Below, one piece after another: positions 5,414 through 6,997 of a DNA stretch of 6,997 nt. Numbering within the stretch: the first letter of the stretch is position 1; every line of letters begins with the position of its first letter. Position numbers and translations under genes: made by a program. The notes beneath the pieces are model-generated. The model saw only the letters and a program-made list of their open reading frames with translations. It was not told the DNA's origin and searched no databases. Origin of the DNA: Aurantimonadaceae bacterium. Its GTDB lineage: Bacteria; Pseudomonadota; Alphaproteobacteria; Rhizobiales; Rhizobiaceae. Location of the stretch: assembly GCA_003232595.1 (NCBI GenBank), contig QIIJ01000623.1:1-6997 (forward strand), given 5' to 3'.

Positions 5414-6997
5414 CCGTGATCGTGCAAGTCGCTTTGGTGACGCCACCGTGGCCGTCCTGCACCCAAAAATCAAAGGTATCGTCGCCGGTGAAACCGAAGT
5501 CGGAAACATAATCTATTGTGCCATCGCCATTGTCATGGGTGTCGGCGTTTTCGGTGCGATCAACGGCAAGAATAGTTGGTGTATCGCCATTACTGTCAGC
5601 GGCCCCTGAAAGCGCAATCAAATCAAATTTCTTGATGACGGCGGTTGCTGCAGTTTGACCCGTGATATTGGCGACTGTCGGCGCGACATTCGAACTGTTG
5701 ATATTGCCGTTGTTTGTGTAGGCTCCAAGGTTGCGGTTTGCGTGCAGCGTCAGCTTCATGCCAAAGCAATGGGTCTCAGCCGTCAGCCGATCGGTGAACC
5801 ACATGGGGATAATCAGATACCTGTTGGAGTTTGCGGCGTCGGTGTAATAGCCTTTGGCAGCAAGGTAGCGGGCGATATCATGGCCGCGCCAAATTGTCTG
5901 TTGAAGGTTGCCGTTTGCCTGGAAGAGCTCCGTGACGCCAATACCGTCCGTTTTTGCAAGGTCCACATTGAAAGATATGCCGCTGTAAATTTCGTTGTCG
6001 GTCCCGTCGATAAACTCAGTCGTCTCAAGGCTAAAAGCGTTCCCCGGCAAAGAAGCTGCGGTGGCAAACAACACATCGCCATAGGTGGTGTCGTCAAATG
6101 TCGTCCAGCTGTTCTGGTTGTTTATAAGGGTCGGGTCCAGAACGACGAGATTTTGAGACGATGGCAAAATATTCCCTGGATTGACGATGCTGTGCGTAGT
6201 TTTTATCGCGTCCCTAAAGCCTTCAATTCTGGGGTTTTGTAAAACCATTTCATACCAGTTGTTTTCGACCTCAAAGCCTGACCGCGTATTAAACGTGGGT
6301 ATGTTGGACGTGTCCAGAGCCACTAGGTCAAAATCTTTCATGACGTATTTGCTGGTATAGGCAATGTAACTCCCGATGAGGACGTTCCACGCCAAGAGCC
6401 TTTCGATGAGGGTCCAGAAATCGTGTTTCTGGTTGGGGTTGGACTTTTCGATAAAAAGCCCCCGGTTACAGGCAATAACCTCATTGTCGACCAAGTAGTG
6501 GATCGAGGGTCTTGTTCTGTCTACGCCAGTTTCAAGCCGCAAGACGCCCGGTATCTGATATTGGCTGGAATCCAATGTACCCGGAGGAGTGGTGACCAGC
6601 CTGTGAAAGAAGGTGATTCCCTGATTGCACGAGATCGCGACATTGCCTTTGCACCGGACCATGCGGCCCACCATGTGAAAGCCGTCGCCCTTCCCGCCTG
6701 TGTCGCCAAGCAGATAATCGTCGCCCTTTGGCGTGCCCCAATTTTTGCCCTGACAAAATATGGCCAGGTTATCACGCCAGGTGCCGCTTTCGTTGCCCGC
6801 CTCAGAAACAAAAGCAGCACCAAAGCAGCCATAGGCCACATTATTGTACCAGTTACCTGTGGAAAAGTGCTGCACCATGCCCCAGCCCGGCGAGCCGTAG
6901 ATAGCATTCCCCACGAATACCGGAGGGTTCCGACGGCGGGCAGCACCAAGCCCCATATGGTGACAATGCATCGCATAGCGACCGCGCACATTGGTTG
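5406..6997 (-). CDS. Right-handed beta-helix protein, CEMIP/G8-family-like, with C-terminal cadherin/Ig-like domain (paralog B), 5' end missing
   Basis: The gene enters from beyond the right edge; the frame is open to base 6995, so the GTG at 6989 is an internal valine (called residue 1 here). The stop is TAG at 5408-5406. About 529 residues are visible. RGRYAMHCHHMG (2-13) resembles the Gly-Arg-Tyr-x-x-His-x-His motif in the beta-helix of animal CEMIP/TMEM2 and PKHD1L1 and their bacterial relatives. Residues 56-422 align with the plus-strand protein at 1-1268; over FVSEAGNESGTW to NWGTPK, 15 of 28 positions are identical by hand count. Residues 431-527 form a separate module ending FGFTGDDTFDFWVQDGHGG (498-516) and a TCTITV strand, the signature of Big_9/tandem-95 cadherin-like repeats found in large secreted or surface proteins. 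The protein is thus probably extracellular and may bind or cut a polysaccharide; activity is not demonstrable from sequence. Any signal peptide and N-terminal G8 domain would lie outside the window. Confidence 0.8.
   Translation of the reverse strand, partial: TNVRGRYAMHCHHMGLGAARRRNPPVFVGNAIYGSPGWGMVQHFSTGNWYNNVAYGCFGAAFVSEAGNESGTWRDNLAIFCQGKNWGTPKGDDYLLGDTGGKGDGFHMVGRMVRCKGNVAISCNQGITFFHRLVTTPPGTLDSSQYQIPGVLRLETGVDRTRPSIHYLVDNEVIACNRGLFIEKSNPNQKHDFWTLIERLLAWNVLIGSYIAYTSKYVMKDFDLVALDTSNIPTFNTRSGFEVENNWYEMVLQNPRIEGFRDAIKTTHSIVNPGNILPSSQNLVVLDPTLINNQNSWTTFDDTTYGDVLFATAASLPGNAFSLETTEFIDGTDNEIYSGISFNVDLAKTDGIGVTELFQANGNLQQTIWRGHDIARYLAAKGYYTDAANSNRYLIIPMWFTDRLTAETHCFGMKLTLHANRNLGAYTNNGNINSSNVAPTVANITGQTAATAVIKKFDLIALSGAADSNGDTPTILAVDRTENADTHDNGDGTIDYVSDFGFTGDDTFDFWVQDGHGGVTKATCTITVS

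Noticed and set aside
5655..6242. 195-codon plus-strand ORF opposite paralog B
   Set aside because: It lies wholly antisense to the clearly homologous beta-helix gene. Its product has a repetitive Val/Ala/Gly/Cys-rich composition without recognisable motifs, and no convincing ribosome site was noticed.
6987..6989. GTG as the real start of paralog B
   Set aside because: The frame continues to the window edge, and a secreted beta-helix protein would not begin inside its Gly-Arg-Tyr/His motif with no signal peptide.
1..6997. Mobile element or defence system
   Set aside because: No transposase, integrase, terminal repeats, direct-repeat array, nuclease, helicase or toxin motif was found in the genes present; all strong genes are glycan-related or surface-type.

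Overview
The window reads as about 7 kb of a Gram-negative bacterial chromosome with moderate GC content. Codon choice and gene style suggest an alphaproteobacterium, possibly a marine lineage, but this is an impression and not a demonstrated assignment. No rRNA, tRNA, transposase, integrase or CRISPR array is visible.

Layout. Position 1 lies inside a plus-strand gene for a secreted-type right-handed beta-helix protein (paralog A), which ends at 1268. After a 185-base gap come three family 2 glycosyltransferases on the plus strand (1454-2269, 2406-3395, 3598-4572). A PAPS-dependent sulfotransferase (4559-5413) starts inside the end of the third one. A possible 40-codon ORF (2269-2391) sits between the first two, its ATG sharing a base with the preceding stop codon. 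From the right edge, a second beta-helix protein (paralog B) runs on the minus strand from beyond 6997 down to 5406, overlapping the sulfotransferase tail to tail by 8 bases. Almost everything is coding; the only gaps are about 185 bases (1269-1453) and 202 bases (3396-3597).

How it fits together. Three glycosyltransferases plus a sulfotransferase are what one expects of a locus that builds and sulfates a cell-surface or exported glycan. The flanking proteins A and B are clearly homologous to each other over about 350 residues. B carries an arginine-tyrosine/histidine-rich motif (RGRYAMHCHHMG) that resembles the beta-helix region of the CEMIP/TMEM2/PKHD1L1 (G8-domain) proteins, some of which act on hyaluronan in animals. 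A and B differ at the C-terminus: B ends in a single cadherin/Ig-like (Big_9/tandem-95 type) module, while A ends in an unrelated acidic tail.

The most interesting reading, which is a hypothesis, is an uncharacterised bacterial locus for a sulfated, perhaps glycosaminoglycan-like, surface polysaccharide, bracketed by an inverted pair of diverged extracellular glycan-binding or glycan-cleaving beta-helix proteins. No polymerase, flippase/ABC exporter, or PAPS-supply gene lies within the window, so the pathway is seen only in part.
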